From contig NC_049996.1 of assembly GCF_000003815.2 (NCBI RefSeq), forward strand, positions 15,654,984 to 15,696,699: a stretch of 41,716 bases of DNA, read 5' to 3'. Position numbers and translations under genes: made by a program. Shown here piece by piece: positions 20,263 to 32,047 of the stretch; positions within the stretch are counted from its first letter, which is position 1, and each line of letters begins with the position of its first letter. The notes beneath the pieces are model-generated. The model saw only the letters and a list, made by a program, of their open reading frames with translations. It did no database searches and was not told where the DNA came from. The DNA is from Branchiostoma floridae (taxonomy: Eukaryota > Chordata > Leptocardii > Amphioxiformes > Branchiostomatidae).

Positions 20263-22060
20263 TCCCCTTCTTACTCCATCATGACTCATGTTGAATTTCT
20301 TTATCAATTTTGCATCTATCAGTGTAAAGCAGGTGTAGCATACCATCCTATACCCCTGGCCAAAATAGACCCGGGTGCATTCTAGTCAGGGGTGTAGTTT
20401 GGGCTGCTACACCTGTTTAGGAGGTGATAGGTGCAATTCAGTTTTTTTTTACTGATCAATTTGCACATTATGGATAAAATTGTTGAACTCTTTATCTACT
20501 CATTTCTACCACTCGACTCGGATAAATATTTTGCACAATGTTAACAAAAATGCGGCAATTCAAAACAGTTTTGTATAGCAAAAGTACAGTGACAACTTTT
20601 AAACTTCAACAGTAATGAGCTGTGACGGTTCATACATAGGAATTCATTAGTATTCAGTTTTGTGCATTTCCTTGTTTATTAATTTATTTATCTAGCATTT
20701 TAGGTACTAAGTACTTAATTGTCTTATCGACGGACCAAATGTTTGCATGGAGAAAAGGAAATGATGACAAAATTAACTTTATACAGAATGAACAGATTTA
20801 GTTTTCTTTTTGTTGAAGGAGTAACTAACGTTACTAACATAAAGCATGAAGGTAGTGTTACACTAATATCTACTCTATTTTCTGTGTTACCAAAGTTTTT
20901 TCTTCAAGCTTAAATGAGATATAACTACATGTATAACGTTATTGTCTACAAAACTAATGCACGTAGGTAGTTCATCGTTTTATCCAGCATACACGTACTT
21001 CCAAACTTTGACTCAAATGATACATGAACAGTAAAGTATCTATCTACAGCTCTAAATATCTATTATTGTTGCCATTTACATTTAATTGCTATAGTATTAT
21101 ATCTATGTTTATAACGTATGTATTTAACAAACTGGTTTGCGTCCGACCAATGATCACGATGGACATTTTACATACTAACTGAAAAGACATTGGGGCTTGT
21201 TCATAGCAAGTGCAAAATGAATACAGTCACATGACTTGTCATCCAATTGCAAGCGTCTATTTATGTACTGAATTTATACCTGGTGATTTCAAAGGACAAT
21301 CATAACAAAAATAAATGGCACTAACTTCATCAGAGTGGTTTCAATTATTGTTTTCATTGAGCAATGTGTGTGTGTGTGGGGGGGGATGCCCCTTTTTCGT
21401 AAGGTGTAGGCAGCCTATTTTGATTTCATTCAATCTGTGAGGAAAGATGTGTTAGTCAGGTAATTCAATTAACAAGGTGACCAAATTTAGTGTAAATTGC
21501 TGCCTTGAAGTTAGCACAAAAGGTAGGCAGTTTTTAATTTGTCAGTACCCCCCATGCAGACCCTCTAGAATTGACTTAAAGTGGCTGGGAAAATTGAGAT
21601 CTATTCTATATCATCACCTTAAGAGATACTGCTGCACACTTGATTGTCAGCCTGGACACAGAAGAATCTAAAATCTACTTTGATGTGAAATAGGTTCACG
21701 TTTTCCTTACATTCCGCTGTATTCATCTCGTAGTTTTGATTCATTGTCAGTTTGAGTTATGTCTGAAGACCCTTCTGAAAACCAATGAAATTCAAATCTC
21801 AAAAGATGACCTTTATTTTCGAATGTCAATCAATGTTAACATTAACGTTATTAAAGTAACAAAATTCAGGAGGACTAAATTTAAAAGCTATCACCCTTTT
21901 ATCAACCTCAAATACGTGTCAGTCAACTGGAACATCATTGTCTGTTTGTTTCATCATTAGCAGATGACTTTGCGTCATTGAGTGGGAGAGTTAGGCGCTA
22001 AATGATGGGTTTAGAATTGACAAGTAAGACCCCCAGAGGAGCACTTGTGGTTGGACTAAC
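20263..22060. other. 3' UTR and intergenic stretch
   Basis: AT-rich and without a recognisable gene. A dispersed repeat with CGTAAGGTGTAGGCAGCC and CCCCCCATGCAGACCCTC occupies about 21385-21560 and is related to the larger block at 30000-30625. Confidence 0.5.
21310..21386 (+). promoter_or_regulatory. Possible polyadenylation signal for the zinc-finger gene
   Basis: AATAAA at 21310-21315 is followed about 50 bases later by a GTGTGTGTGTGTGG run, the classic arrangement of hexamer plus GU-rich downstream element. It would imply a 3' UTR of about 1.2 kb; other hexamer variants lie nearer the stop. Confidence 0.35.
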
Positions 22061-22136
22061 GCAGTTAGACGTCACATCCAATCACGCGCGCCCCCGTGCG
22101 GACAGGGCCGAACTGCAGTTCTTCTCAGGTCAGAAA

Positions 22137-22173
22137 TCTCCCAGAGTGCACCGCGACAAGATGGCTGCCGAAG
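22137..22173 (+). promoter_or_regulatory. Promoter core and first exon end, probably of ANKIB1
   Basis: TCTCCCAGAGTGCACCGCG (22137-22155) resembles the ZNF143/Staf motif. It is followed by AAGATGGCTGCC, a YY1-type initiator site, and the donor GAAG|GTAAGC at 22174. No gene on this strand other than ANKIB1 follows in the window, so this is probably its 5' untranslated exon, with a leader intron of about 10.7 kb. The ATG at 22161 opens only a short frame. The link to ANKIB1 is inferred. Confidence 0.5.
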
Positions 22174-23006
22174 GTAAGCTGGTGGGGAAAGTTTTGTTTT
22201 GTTTTGATAAATTTTCCCTTCTTCCGCTATTTTAGATAAATACTGCAAACCTAGGCGATAGAGGATGAACTATGCGTTGTGCAGAAATGATAGAGGTTGT
22301 GGTTTGAGGTAGAATATACTGTTAAATCGCTGCGGAAGTAAATTGAATAGGTGGCTATTTTTTTTGACAGGTCTTTTGTGCATTTTGTGGTTCCCATGAT
22401 ATATAATGAGTCATCAAAACAAGCTTTGTTTATAGGTCGGGATTAAAATGATCGGATTTCATTTTCCTCAGAAGTATACAAGCATGACTTTGTTCAAATA
22501 CTGTTTTTTTGTACCCATGAAGCAACAATAGGCTTAGGAAAATGTTGAGAATACTACCTGCTTATGGTAGATCTAAAGTTCTACTTCAAAGACGAGGACG
22601 AATCTTTTATGTGTCCCCGTATTTGTGACGATTCTGCGAGAAGGTCCATTTCCATGTGTCCTCGAACAATCTACAAAATACATTGTTGTGAGTCAAGCCT
22701 TTTTGTTTACAAAACGTCTTTGAGTATGTGTGCAAACTGCTAGTACTTGTTACACTCAAATTATGTTGTATATTTTCTTGATCATTGTTCAAAGTTGACT
22801 AATGATTTGCATGTAAATAATGAGATGATATGATAGTAGTACATGTAGTACATGTAACTATATGCACAGTGCAAGTGACCAGAAGTGGTGACTGTTGTCA
22901 GGTGACTACTATGAACTGAGTTCATAATGCTTGGATCAAATTAGTCAGAGATCATTAACAAAGAGAAGCCACAATGTCCAGGTAGTCATTTTGAAGATAG
23001 GACCCC

Positions 23007-24194
23007 GTTCACATGGGAAAAAAGCAAGTGAGTTAAACGAGGAATCCGATTAAAATGACCAATCCAAAGCCATGTGAACAGAACTAATCCGATTGGATTG
23101 CCCATTTTGGATTGGATTGGATAGGATTGCAATCCACCTCGGGAGGTGGATTCAGCGCGCGCAATCCGATTGGCGCGCAATCCGATTGACCGAAATCGGC
23201 CATGTGAACACAATTGGATTGGATTCGGGCTTGTTTCATGGTTTTTACGTCATACATACGGGTACAGTGGACATTAGATATACAACCATACCTACAACAT
23301 GGCAAACAAAGTATGATACACGGATTAGTAAAGAAGTTTATGGGCAAGTTTGCTTGCAAAATCATCTTACCGCTATGGTTAACAACCGGACGCCGCAAGA
23401 TTCGCCGGAACATGTGCACCGGTTCTTTCCAAAAATCGGCAGTGTGGCAGAAGACCAACTGGTTAATTTTGGCAATATTGCCCATGAAAATAACATGTAC
23501 ATTGTATGGTTTCGTTTCTCTCCTGTTGTTGGAGCCAATGTCCCAACACCACTAAAAAAGCAAATATTCTACGAGAAAAACAGTCGGAAGCGTGTCTAAA
23601 CAGAAATTTCGAGCTTGGGTCACTTCACTGCATGCAAGCATGGGGGAGCAGGTTTTTTTAAACGAAACAGACTTTTATTTCAGATAAATACGTGATGAAG
23701 TCAAATGTTTTGGTAGCAGTTTGCCTTATTTATGCAACTTCTGCAACAGATATATTTTATATAGTTAAATGTAGAGTATAATCACACCGCGCGTAACATT
23801 TCCACCCCCAGTCTAATAGACTATCCCAATGACCCCGTATGACCCAGAGGCCGCCACTTTCGTCAGTGTGTGTTGCGGACCATCGACGCGTCAAAATCTG
23901 ACCAAAGCCGGCCGATTTCTCAAGTTATAATCAATATCGATGTCGCTACATCCTTCAAAATTATGAGGTAGTCTGGCAACATTTTGGAAATGCTACGCGT
24001 GCCCGCGGTGGTTGTTGGAAACACGACGCGTGCCGCGGTAAAGAGTTTAATCCGATTGTGTGGTCGCGGTCGCAAGTTTGAGTTTAATCCGATTGTATAA
24101 AACTCATGTGAACACATTTTTTTTAATCCGATAGAAAATTTCAATCGGATTCCTTGTTTAACTCACTTGCAATTTTTTCATGTGAACAGGGTCT
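23007..24194. mobile_element. 1.2-kb TIR element with GTTCACATG ends (PIF/Harbinger-like appearance)
   Basis: GACCCCGTTCACATGGG plus AGCAAGTGAGTTAAACGAGG at the left mirror AATCGGATTCCTTGTTTAAC plus TCACTTGC and CATGTGAACAGGGTC at the right. Sub-terminal AATCCGATT motifs recur. Interior frames of 110-168 codons do not resemble a transposase. The ends look like PIF/Harbinger-type elements, but I could not define a target duplication. Confidence 0.65.
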
Positions 24195-24902
24195 TAAGTA
24201 CAGGTCTTCCATGGTTGGAATCCTTCAGTGCTGTCAAGAGTTTGTACAAGCCTTAGACACAGTTCATCCCACAAAATCAGCAATGTCCAGAGCAGATTCA
24301 TTTTAGCTCAGGTTAGAACTGAAGATATATGATTTATTTCTTAGATAAATGAGTGGAATATAATTTTACATATTCTCTTAGATTCTCTACCATATCACCA
24401 TCACTATAGAATGTGAAATATTATATAATATTATGCAGAAAATGCCAAAAGACCTGTATTGCGTATCTATATTATTGTTATGACGGTTACATATGATATT
24501 ATCGTATCTTATCATTTACTTGAATCAATGTCACTGTGTATGTTGTTTCTTTTGGGGAGACAACTTGTAGGATGATCTGTAACCTTGATATGGAATCTTA
24601 AATCAACAAATAAACATAAACAAATCATCTCCATCTCCTACCTGCCTTAGCGCCCCCCTCCCACCTGTGCAGACGTTACCTGATACAGTGATAGGGGTGC
24701 TCTATTGTGTTCCATGCTACTCCGTGGTAAAACATGTTCCTTTGTTTTCCTGGTCAGCAGCTGTTCCCAGCTCTCTAAAAAACAATAGTCTATGGATTGC
24801 AGAGTCCTTCCCAAAGGATGGAATAACAGAGGCCCTCCACTATACTCCTAGCCCAGCTCCACTATACTACTTTTGAAATTTAGTGTGTTTCTTCCCTATT
24901 TT

Positions 24903-24957
24903 CTTGGTTAGTTCAAGGACGTTATATGAATATCTGATATAACGTCCTTGGTTAGTT
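24903..24957. repeat. Perfect 14-bp-arm hairpin inside a direct repeat
   Basis: CAAGGACGTTATAT (24914-24927) and its exact inverse ATATAACGTCCTTG (24937-24950) enclose a nine-base loop. CTTGGTTAGTT occurs just before and again at the end of the hairpin. Confidence 0.7.
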
Positions 24958-25689
24958 TTGCTAAAATTAATGAAAATTCACAGATTTTTGTGCCAAGTGG
25001 CATCACTTTTCCTGGTTTTCCAGTCGGCATTGTCTGCAAAAACTTGTGAATGGGCAATGGTCAAAAACTTGTAGTATTTGACACCCTCTGTCATTGCACA
25101 ATGAACCCATTTTCATGAAAGTGCAGCGCGTTTGTTCGGGTTATTTTTGCCAGCCCCTCCACTATACTAAAAAAATCTGGGGATTGTTCACAATCACAGT
25201 ATCACTGTGTGTCACCTGTCTTTGCAGGTCTCTTAATTTTTTTCTGTACGTATTTAAGTATTTTGAAGCACCTTACCTAAAAACTGAGGTGTACATAAAA
25301 TATTGAGGGCTCGACTTGAAATGAAATGGTGTGTCAATGAAATAATTGGTTTTGAACTTTGATAAAGTGCAATGAATCCAAAGTTTATAAAAAGTTGAAA
25401 GTTTTTGACAAGGAATACGACAAAGATCAATGTCAAATGTCAATTTTTGGCCCTTATGTTGGCCTACTCGTACCTTTGTACCACAGAGCAGACAGTTTTT
25501 TTTGTATCTTTTACCCTGGACATGCTATGGTCTTGATAGTATTGTGGCATATAGTCTTTCTTTAATATAAGTTGTGTAGGATTGGGCCCCCTTGTTTGAT
25601 GTGTATTCATCATATCATATTTATAATGCATTGGTTTTCACTCTTATCTGGACAGTTTTAAAGAATACTTGCAGATAGATGTGCTAAAG

Positions 25690-25800
25690 TCAGGTGTGAC
25701 ATGTTGTTCAGTGTAATATAACCAGCTGCTGCCGCGCCGCGTGCCTGCGAAGCTGGTGTATTTAGCTATATAGATACAGATACATTTTACAAGGTATTGT
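25690..25800 (+). mobile_element. LINE 3' tail fragment
   Basis: Contains TTCAGTGTAATATAACCAGC, GCCGCGCCGCGTGCCTGCGA and a TATATAGATACAGATACA end. It matches, in opposite orientation, the 3' region of the retrotransposon fragment at 9395-10062. Confidence 0.65.
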
Positions 25801-26681
25801 GCTTCTTGTAGAATGCATATGTGTAGACCCCCTTGCAGTCTTCGGACGGGGGAAAACTCCCTTCCTCGATTAACTCCCTTTCCCGACACAAGAGACCATA
25901 GTCAACGTTGAAAATCGCTAGCATATGTGGCATACAATGTTGCTGTTTTGCTGATCAAAATGAAGATGTGAGCTATACACACAGCTTGTATTGTACATGT
26001 ACATGTATACTAGAGCATATACAGATGGAGGTGATTAAAAATTGATATGCATGCAGAATGTGAGCCATTTCCCTAATCATCAGTACTGTAAACAGAGGCA
26101 GTGATGCATGGAAATCTGTCTCACTCTATAATCTATCAAGCCTCTGCTTCTGCTAGTAATAGTATTAATACAGGAGGCAGGACTCGTGATACTACAGGAA
26201 ATATCAGTGAGAAAAATAAAGGAAATTGTTCTCAATGCCAAGGTGATCACTTAGTGCAGTTTTGACTCTAACCGTAAGCATAAACTTAATCACATGTAAG
26301 AATGCTGTATGCAGCGACCACTCAAAGGACTTGGGAAGATAATAGTCATGGTACCATAGACAGATGGCCACTACAGACAAGGTTCTTATATGAAATTTTA
26401 TTAATGCTTGAGACAATGGGAAAATAATGTAAGAGACTATCATTATGTGGACATAATGGCCAGGTGGTCCTTATATAATACAGAGTCAGTCACGTTTACT
26501 GATTTGACTGTAGATCGGTTATGACTGACCAGAATTTGACATCTATGATTTCTTTCAAGATAGTCCCACCCCTTATTTATTGATAAGTTGTGTGGCCCAG
26601 GGCTACTGAAACGGAGATGGGTGCCGCCCTATGCGCCGTCAAGCGCGGGAAAGACTTGTAGATTTGTAGGTGGGGTCTTCA

Positions 26682-26934
26682 ATGCATAATGAACAGTCCC
26701 CATGGACCTAATGTTCTGTCCTATCCTGATGTCTTGCACCACAATGAATAATGAACAGTCCCTGTGGACCTAATGTTCTGTCCTATCCTGATGTCCTGCA
26801 CCACAATGAATAATGAACAGTCCCTGTGGACCTACTGTTCTGTCCCATCCTGATGTCCTGTACCACAATGAATAATGAACAGCCCCTGTGGACCTACTGT
26901 TCTGTCCTATCCTGATGTCCTGCACAGGGCTCTA
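26682..26934. repeat. 62-bp minisatellite, four units
   Basis: Units containing AATGAACAGTCCC, GTTCTGTCCTATCCTGATG and CACCACAATGA repeat about every 62 bases and are nearly identical. The last unit is cut by the element at 26935. Confidence 0.8.
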
Positions 26935-27285
26935 GCCAGCGTCCGTTTTTCCGTCAATTGACGGAAATTTGCCGCATTTGACGAAAAAATTTTAAAGCCA
27001 ATCCATCAACCTTGACGGACAAAAATTTGATAAAAGCTCCTTGGTGGAAGCTACAGGCTGCTTGGGGACGCCATCCACGGCCGTAAAAGCCGTAAAAGCC
27101 ACACACTGTTTGTTTTGCTATTGTTATGATTGTTGACAATGTGTGTCGGTGCCCTTTCGCATACGATAATCACATTAAACCCGTTTTTCAAGGTCTCAGT
27201 TCAGTCTCTCTAACTCCTAGAATAGTGTTTTCGCGACAATGGGAATTGGCTGACGGAAAAAAATTTCGAGCTGGCTAGAGCCCTG
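26935..27285. mobile_element. hAT-like element with 8-bp target duplication
   Basis: Starts CAGGGCTCTAGCCAGC and ends GCTGGCTAGAGCCCTG. Flanks GTCCTGCA (26927-26934) and GTCCTGTA (27286-27293) match at 7 of 8 positions. An 8-bp duplication with CAGGG ends is the hAT signature. No transposase frame. Confidence 0.75.
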
Positions 27286-28021
27286 GTCCTGTACCACAAA
27301 GATGATAGATAGCATCATGTACCACCAAGGCTACTAGATAATCCAATCAAGATAGACCCTGGGCTTCTCTATCTCTGTAAAATTGCTGATGAAAGTGGTT
27401 CGGTCCATCTTCAAATATCCGGCCTGGCCGCCTGCAGTATTTAATCTTGTTAATGTGAGGTCTACCCATGGCAAATGTTGTTAGGCAGTACATTTGTAGC
27501 TCTTTGAAAAGCAGTACCGGTATTCTTGCGGTGTACATGTATGTGTAAGCTAAGTTAGAGTGTTCCATTGTTGTTTTTTGCTTTTTTGGGGTCATCTGTA
27601 TTGTGGTTATTTTTCATTGAAATTATTTGAATGCCCAAAACTTATTGTTTGTTGGCTAACCTTTCTTGATAGGTAATGCTGTGTCATTTTCTATTGTCAT
27701 CTTGGATGGGAGGAAAGTAGAGTTGAAAAGTTTTATAATTTTTGCTCATAATAATTTTGTAACCCCCTGTAGTTGTAATAAGGTAATATTTAGACATACA
27801 CCTGTGCACATTTGCCCCAGTTTCACTGGCTAGTAGGAACAATCAAAAGCTCAAAGGTCAAAGAACTGTGTAACTGCAGTGTCATTGCCTGTAAAAACAG
27901 GAAGTGGACTGTGGAATTTTTGGAGAAAATAACAGGTACAATGTACTATTTCTAAGTCACAAAACTATACTGTTAATTCAGTTTTGCGAGGATTTTAAAG
28001 TAGTAGGTTATTTACTAGTAC

Positions 28022-28333
28022 CAGGGTTCTAGCCAGGATTTTATTTTAGCGTAGTGGGAATGGCATGGTAGCGAAGCGACTAATCAGGAGCTTGTTGTGG
28101 AAGGGGGGTCTTGGTCCTTCCATGGTGAGATTTGAAGATGTAGAGTTAAAAGTTAGGATTTTGGGGTCAGTTTTAAGTGGCATATTATCATTTTTCGTTG
28201 TTCAGACATTGATTAGTCATTGTTGAACAAGCAAATGACAGCAAAGCACCACTACGCTAGTTAAAATTAAGCGTAGGGTCACAAATTTTAGCGTAGTTGC
28301 CCACTACGCTAAAATGCACTAGCTAGAACCCTG
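28022..28333. mobile_element. CAGGGTTCTAGCCAG-family TIR element
   Basis: Starts CAGGGTTCTAGCCAGG and ends CTAGCTAGAACCCTG, with internal inverted TTTTAGCGTAGT.GGGAA/TGCCCACTACGCTAAAA. Related in its ends to the element at 26935. The target duplication is not clear. Confidence 0.65.
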
Positions 28334-29479
28334 AGCACTGAGAGTTTTGTGATATTTGATTTAATCTTAGTCACTTTGACCTTTCATAGTCATTGTTCCA
28401 CCACTAAAATTTCATTATTGCAAATATTTGATCGCTTGCATCAGACACAGTGAATGTTTGTTGCCCTGCTGAAATTAAATGCCTTTCCCCAAATGACTGA
28501 AATTATCAATGGTAATATTAAAATGGATTTCACAAAATAGTATGTCACCAAGTACATTTAGAATAAGGGGCATTTTTAAAATGCTGTCCATCTTTCCTCC
28601 ACCCTAATTGTGAGTGTAATCTTGAAACAGTCCATGGGCCTTTCATGAATCTTTCTCATTTGCTTGATGAAAAGTCGTTAAGGTAATTGCACTGATGGAC
28701 TACAGGTATCTAGTGGGATGTTAAAGTGATGGAGTTGGTTCTGATAATCGCCAGGATTTTTGACAGCGTAGGGGCATCTTAGCGCGTTGTGTCGACTCTG
28801 AGGCAGTATGATTACCTCCATGAAAAATGGAGACATAGTTTTGGGTGTGTCTGTCTGTGTTTCTGGATATTGGGCCCCCTAGTATGTGACCTTGTACTGC
28901 AGCAGAAATTCCATTTTGTATCTTTTGACCTGGATGCATGTGTCTTGACTTTTTGGTGGCAACTAGCTTGTTTGGATTTTGAAGGTGTTCTAAATCTAAT
29001 TTGTGTATAAACGTGCCTCATTATGCAGTTGTCTTTTTATTGTGAGTAGTGAGTTACTCTGAATGGACAGTTAGTTTACTCTGAATGGACAGTTCTTAAA
29101 TTCAGAATATATCCTGAAAGGCAATAATCTACTGTAGATCTGTAGATCACTGGTTTGTCTGTGAATTGGGGAAGAAAATTTTATTTTTCCTTTGCATTAA
29201 AGATTCAAATGTGATTTGATGTCTTAGTCTTTTGCAACTAATTAAGAGCACTGGAATATCTCATGCCCGTAACAAATCCCCTTTTAACAGTAAGTCCTTT
29301 GTTCTCAGGTTTACTGTGAAAAACTGCGGAAGTTCCAGTAGGTTGTACACATACCATCTGGACATATTTGACAAAAAAGTCAAGGGGCACAATATGTCAG
29401 TTCTGCTTCTTGGTTCCACTGACAGGAACCAAGAAGAGGTTCTAGAGGTGTTGTATCAGAAATGACTTGAAAACAGTGT

Positions 29480-29770
29480 ATGTGCTTGTGTGTGTGTGTG
29501 TCACAGTGTGTGTATGTGTGAATGTGCACATGTTTCTGCATGTGTACATGTGTGTTTCTGTTTGTGTATTTGTATGTTTGTATGTATGTGTGTATTTTTA
29601 TGTGTATGTGTGTGTTGTGTGCATGTGTACAGGATTCTGCATGTGTGTGTCTGTGTGTATTTGTATGTTTNNNNNNNNNNNNNNNNNNNNNNNNNNNNNN
29701 NNNNNNNNNNNNNNNNNNNNNNNNNNNNNNNNNNNNNNNNNNNNNNNNNNNNNNNNNNNNNNNNNNNNNN
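29480..29770. repeat. GT-rich low-complexity run ending in an assembly gap
   Basis: 29480-29670 is a degenerate TG/TATG-rich run. 29671-29770 is exactly 100 N, a conventional gap of unknown size, probably caused by the repeat. Confidence 0.9.
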
Positions 29771-29999
29771 ACTCAACACCAGCCTTAGATATTAGATACA
29801 TACACTTTGTAAGTATCCTGTAAGAAAATCAGACCACCCTATGTAGGAATGCCACTGTTTATGTTTCATAAACAATCACATGAGTCTCTACTTCCTGTAT
29901 CAGTGGGGTATTGAGTCTGTTTACACTCTACATAGCATGTTCTTATCACTGAAAATCCCCTTCTTAGAAAGTGGTTCAGTCCAATTGTGGACAGGGAGG

Positions 30000-30625
30000 C
30001 ACTAGAAGAGGGTCTGCATGCTCTTTTCTGTAAGGTGTAGGCAACCTATATTTATTTCCCTTAATTCATAGGTACCATTTTATTTAAGTAATTCGTAGCG
30101 AGGCGACCAAATTTAGCTTAATTGCCTTCCTTATTTAGGGTAATACGTAGGGGGTTCTTCTGAATTCAGCGTAAACCGTTGCCAGGACCCCTCTACAGAC
30201 CCTGACATTCCACATCAGGGTCTGCATGCTCTTTTCTGTAAGGTGTAGGCAGGCCTTTTTAATTTCTTGCAATTTGTAGGGAAGCTATTTTGTTATTTCG
30301 TAATTTGTTGTGGGGATGAATTTCCCGTAATTCGTAGGGAAGCTATTATGTTTCACGTAATTTGTTGTGGGGATGAAGCGTAAAGCGTTGGTAGCCGTCG
30401 TGGATTTAACGTAAAGCATTGTCAGGACCCACCATGCAGGATTGTCTGCATGCTCTTTTCCGTAAGGCATATGCCGGCCTTTTTGATTTCCCATAATTCG
30501 TAGGGAAGCTTTTTATTTAACGTAATTTGTTGTGGGGATTTGTTGGTAGCCGTCGTGAATTTAACGTAGAGCGTAGTCAGCCATCCCGAATTTAGCGTAA
30601 AGCGTTGTCAGGACCCCCCATGCAG
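30000..30625. repeat. Block of imperfect repeats (TCTGCATGCTCTTTTCTGTAAGG units)
   Basis: At least three diverged copies of a unit with GCATGCTCTTTTC.GTAAGG, CGTAATT.GTAGGGAAGC and GGGACCCCC.ATGCAGACCCT. Related sequence lies at 21385-21560 and 33480-33530. Confidence 0.65.
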
Positions 30626-30694
30626 ACCCTCCCACAGGTTTGGTCTGTAATTCAGGAGTTGTTAGTGAGAAGGCAGCCTTTGTTGGGCCACGCG

Positions 30695-31025
30695 CTGACA
30701 CACTGTTCTGGTTAGATTCAAGTCGGACTTCAAAGGACTGAAACTTTCTTCTGAGTGTTCTCAACGAGTTCAAGGTTGTTTCTTCCATAGACTTTCAATG
30801 TATGTTTTTTTTCTTAAGTGGATTTTCATTTACAAAAAGGCATATGATGTCTATCTCGGAACTTGGGCATACTGTATTAATGCATTTAAGTTCGCAGGGA
30901 TTTAATTTCCCAGTAGCAGGGAAAAGGACTGTCCTGGTTAGGTTCAAGTCGGACTCCAAAGTGTTCTCAACAAGTTCAAGGTTGTTTCTTCAGCTGACTT
31001 TCATTAACAAAAGGCATATGATGTG
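30695..31025. repeat. Imperfect direct duplication
   Basis: GGTTAGATTCAAGTCGGACT, GTGTTCTCAACGAGTTCAAG and GTTGTTTCTTC (about 30708-30790) recur at about 30938-31000 with small changes and a deletion. Each is followed by CATTAACAAAAGGCATATGA-like sequence. Confidence 0.6.
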
Positions 31026-31458
31026 TATCTTGGAAAGTTGGCATAAATTAAATGGTCATATCATGTTGGAAGAATTTTAGGCTCTTGCAGAAATTTAAAC
31101 ACTGCAAGTTATGTCTTATGGAGCAACTACATGTATATACTTTGTCAAGAGTCTAAGTCTCTAGACACATATGTATGCCTTGTAATTGTTAACCAGTGTG
31201 TGTTGGTAAGATTTGTTAGATTTATGATAAATTTGTATGCAGAGTTTTCACCAGGATTCTTTCACAGCATAGGGGGCATTCAGTCTTAGTGCTGTAAAGC
31301 CATGTGGCAAGTGGCATAGGTGTGAGCATTGTAGGGGGACTGAGGGCATCCTACCCCAAACATTTTTTACATTAATTTTTCAATCCTCAGGAACACAGCA
31401 TTTCAATTGAGGGCCAAATTTTATGACGCCTTAAGTGTTAGAAAACAACAGAAAATGT

Positions 31459-31566
31459 TGGGGCTCAAATCACAGCATAGGGGATCCAAATCACAGCATA
31501 GGGGATCCAAATCACAGCATAGGGGATCCAAATCACAGCATATGGGATCCAAATCACAGCATAGGA
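31459..31566. repeat. 21-bp minisatellite, five units
   Basis: GGGGATCCAAATCACAGCAT repeats head to tail with one or two changes per unit. There are no spacers, so it is not a CRISPR array. Confidence 0.85.
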
Positions 31567-31664
31567 GCCTCCCACACTCAACTCTGCTGGCAGGAATCCT
31601 GATAAGATGAGCTTTTACAATATACATGTAGTTTGACATTTCTTGAGAAGCCAGATGTAATATA

Positions 31665-31842
31665 CAGTCAAACCTGTATTAGGGGCCACCTCTACAGAGG
31701 GGCCACCTGTCCATAGTGGCCACTTTTTGTCGGTCCCTTGGGTATTTTATCTACAAGTTGCCACCTCTATAAAGAGGCCACCTGTCTATAGTGGCCACAT
31801 TTGTCCGGTCCCTTGAGTGGCCACTATAGACAGGTTTGACTG
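31665..31842. mobile_element. TA-flanked MITE with CAGTCAAACCTGT ends
   Basis: CAGTCAAACCTGTATTAGGG and CTATAGACAGGTTTGACTG are inverse ends flanked by TA on both sides, as in Tc1/mariner-type MITEs. The interior holds two copies of a GGCCACCTGTC.ATAGTGGCCAC motif. Confidence 0.75.
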
Positions 31843-32047
31843 TACTGTAATTCCTGATTTTTTCAATGTACTGTTATGTTCACGGTTGTCACGGTGACGA
31901 CTGTAACTTATCATTACTGATAACAAATAATTCACAGCCTTTTTTTATGTGCACTTGCCGCGACAGTGAACATCTAGTTCCAAGAACAAGTTAGATTTTC
32001 TCAGACCGTGAAAGTTTGGTACCGAGAAGACAAAGTGAATTACAGTA
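31843..32047. mobile_element. TA-flanked TIR element, intact 205-bp copy
   Basis: TA|CTGTAATTCCTGATTTTTT to GTGAATTACAG|TA. It is the same family as 18359-19073, reversed. It abuts the preceding MITE and shares its right-hand TA. Confidence 0.7.

Noticed and set aside
22161-22173. ATG considered as the ANKIB1 start
   Set aside because: An in-frame TAA at 32994 lies before the conserved [11 protein letters not shown] start, so the N-terminus is set at 33006.
29467-29823. Several overlapping frames of 67-118 codons
   Set aside because: They are translations of the TG-rich low-complexity run and the N gap.
31459-31566. Regular 21-bp repeats considered as a CRISPR-like array
   Set aside because: Head-to-tail units with no spacers in a eukaryotic intron; an ordinary minisatellite.
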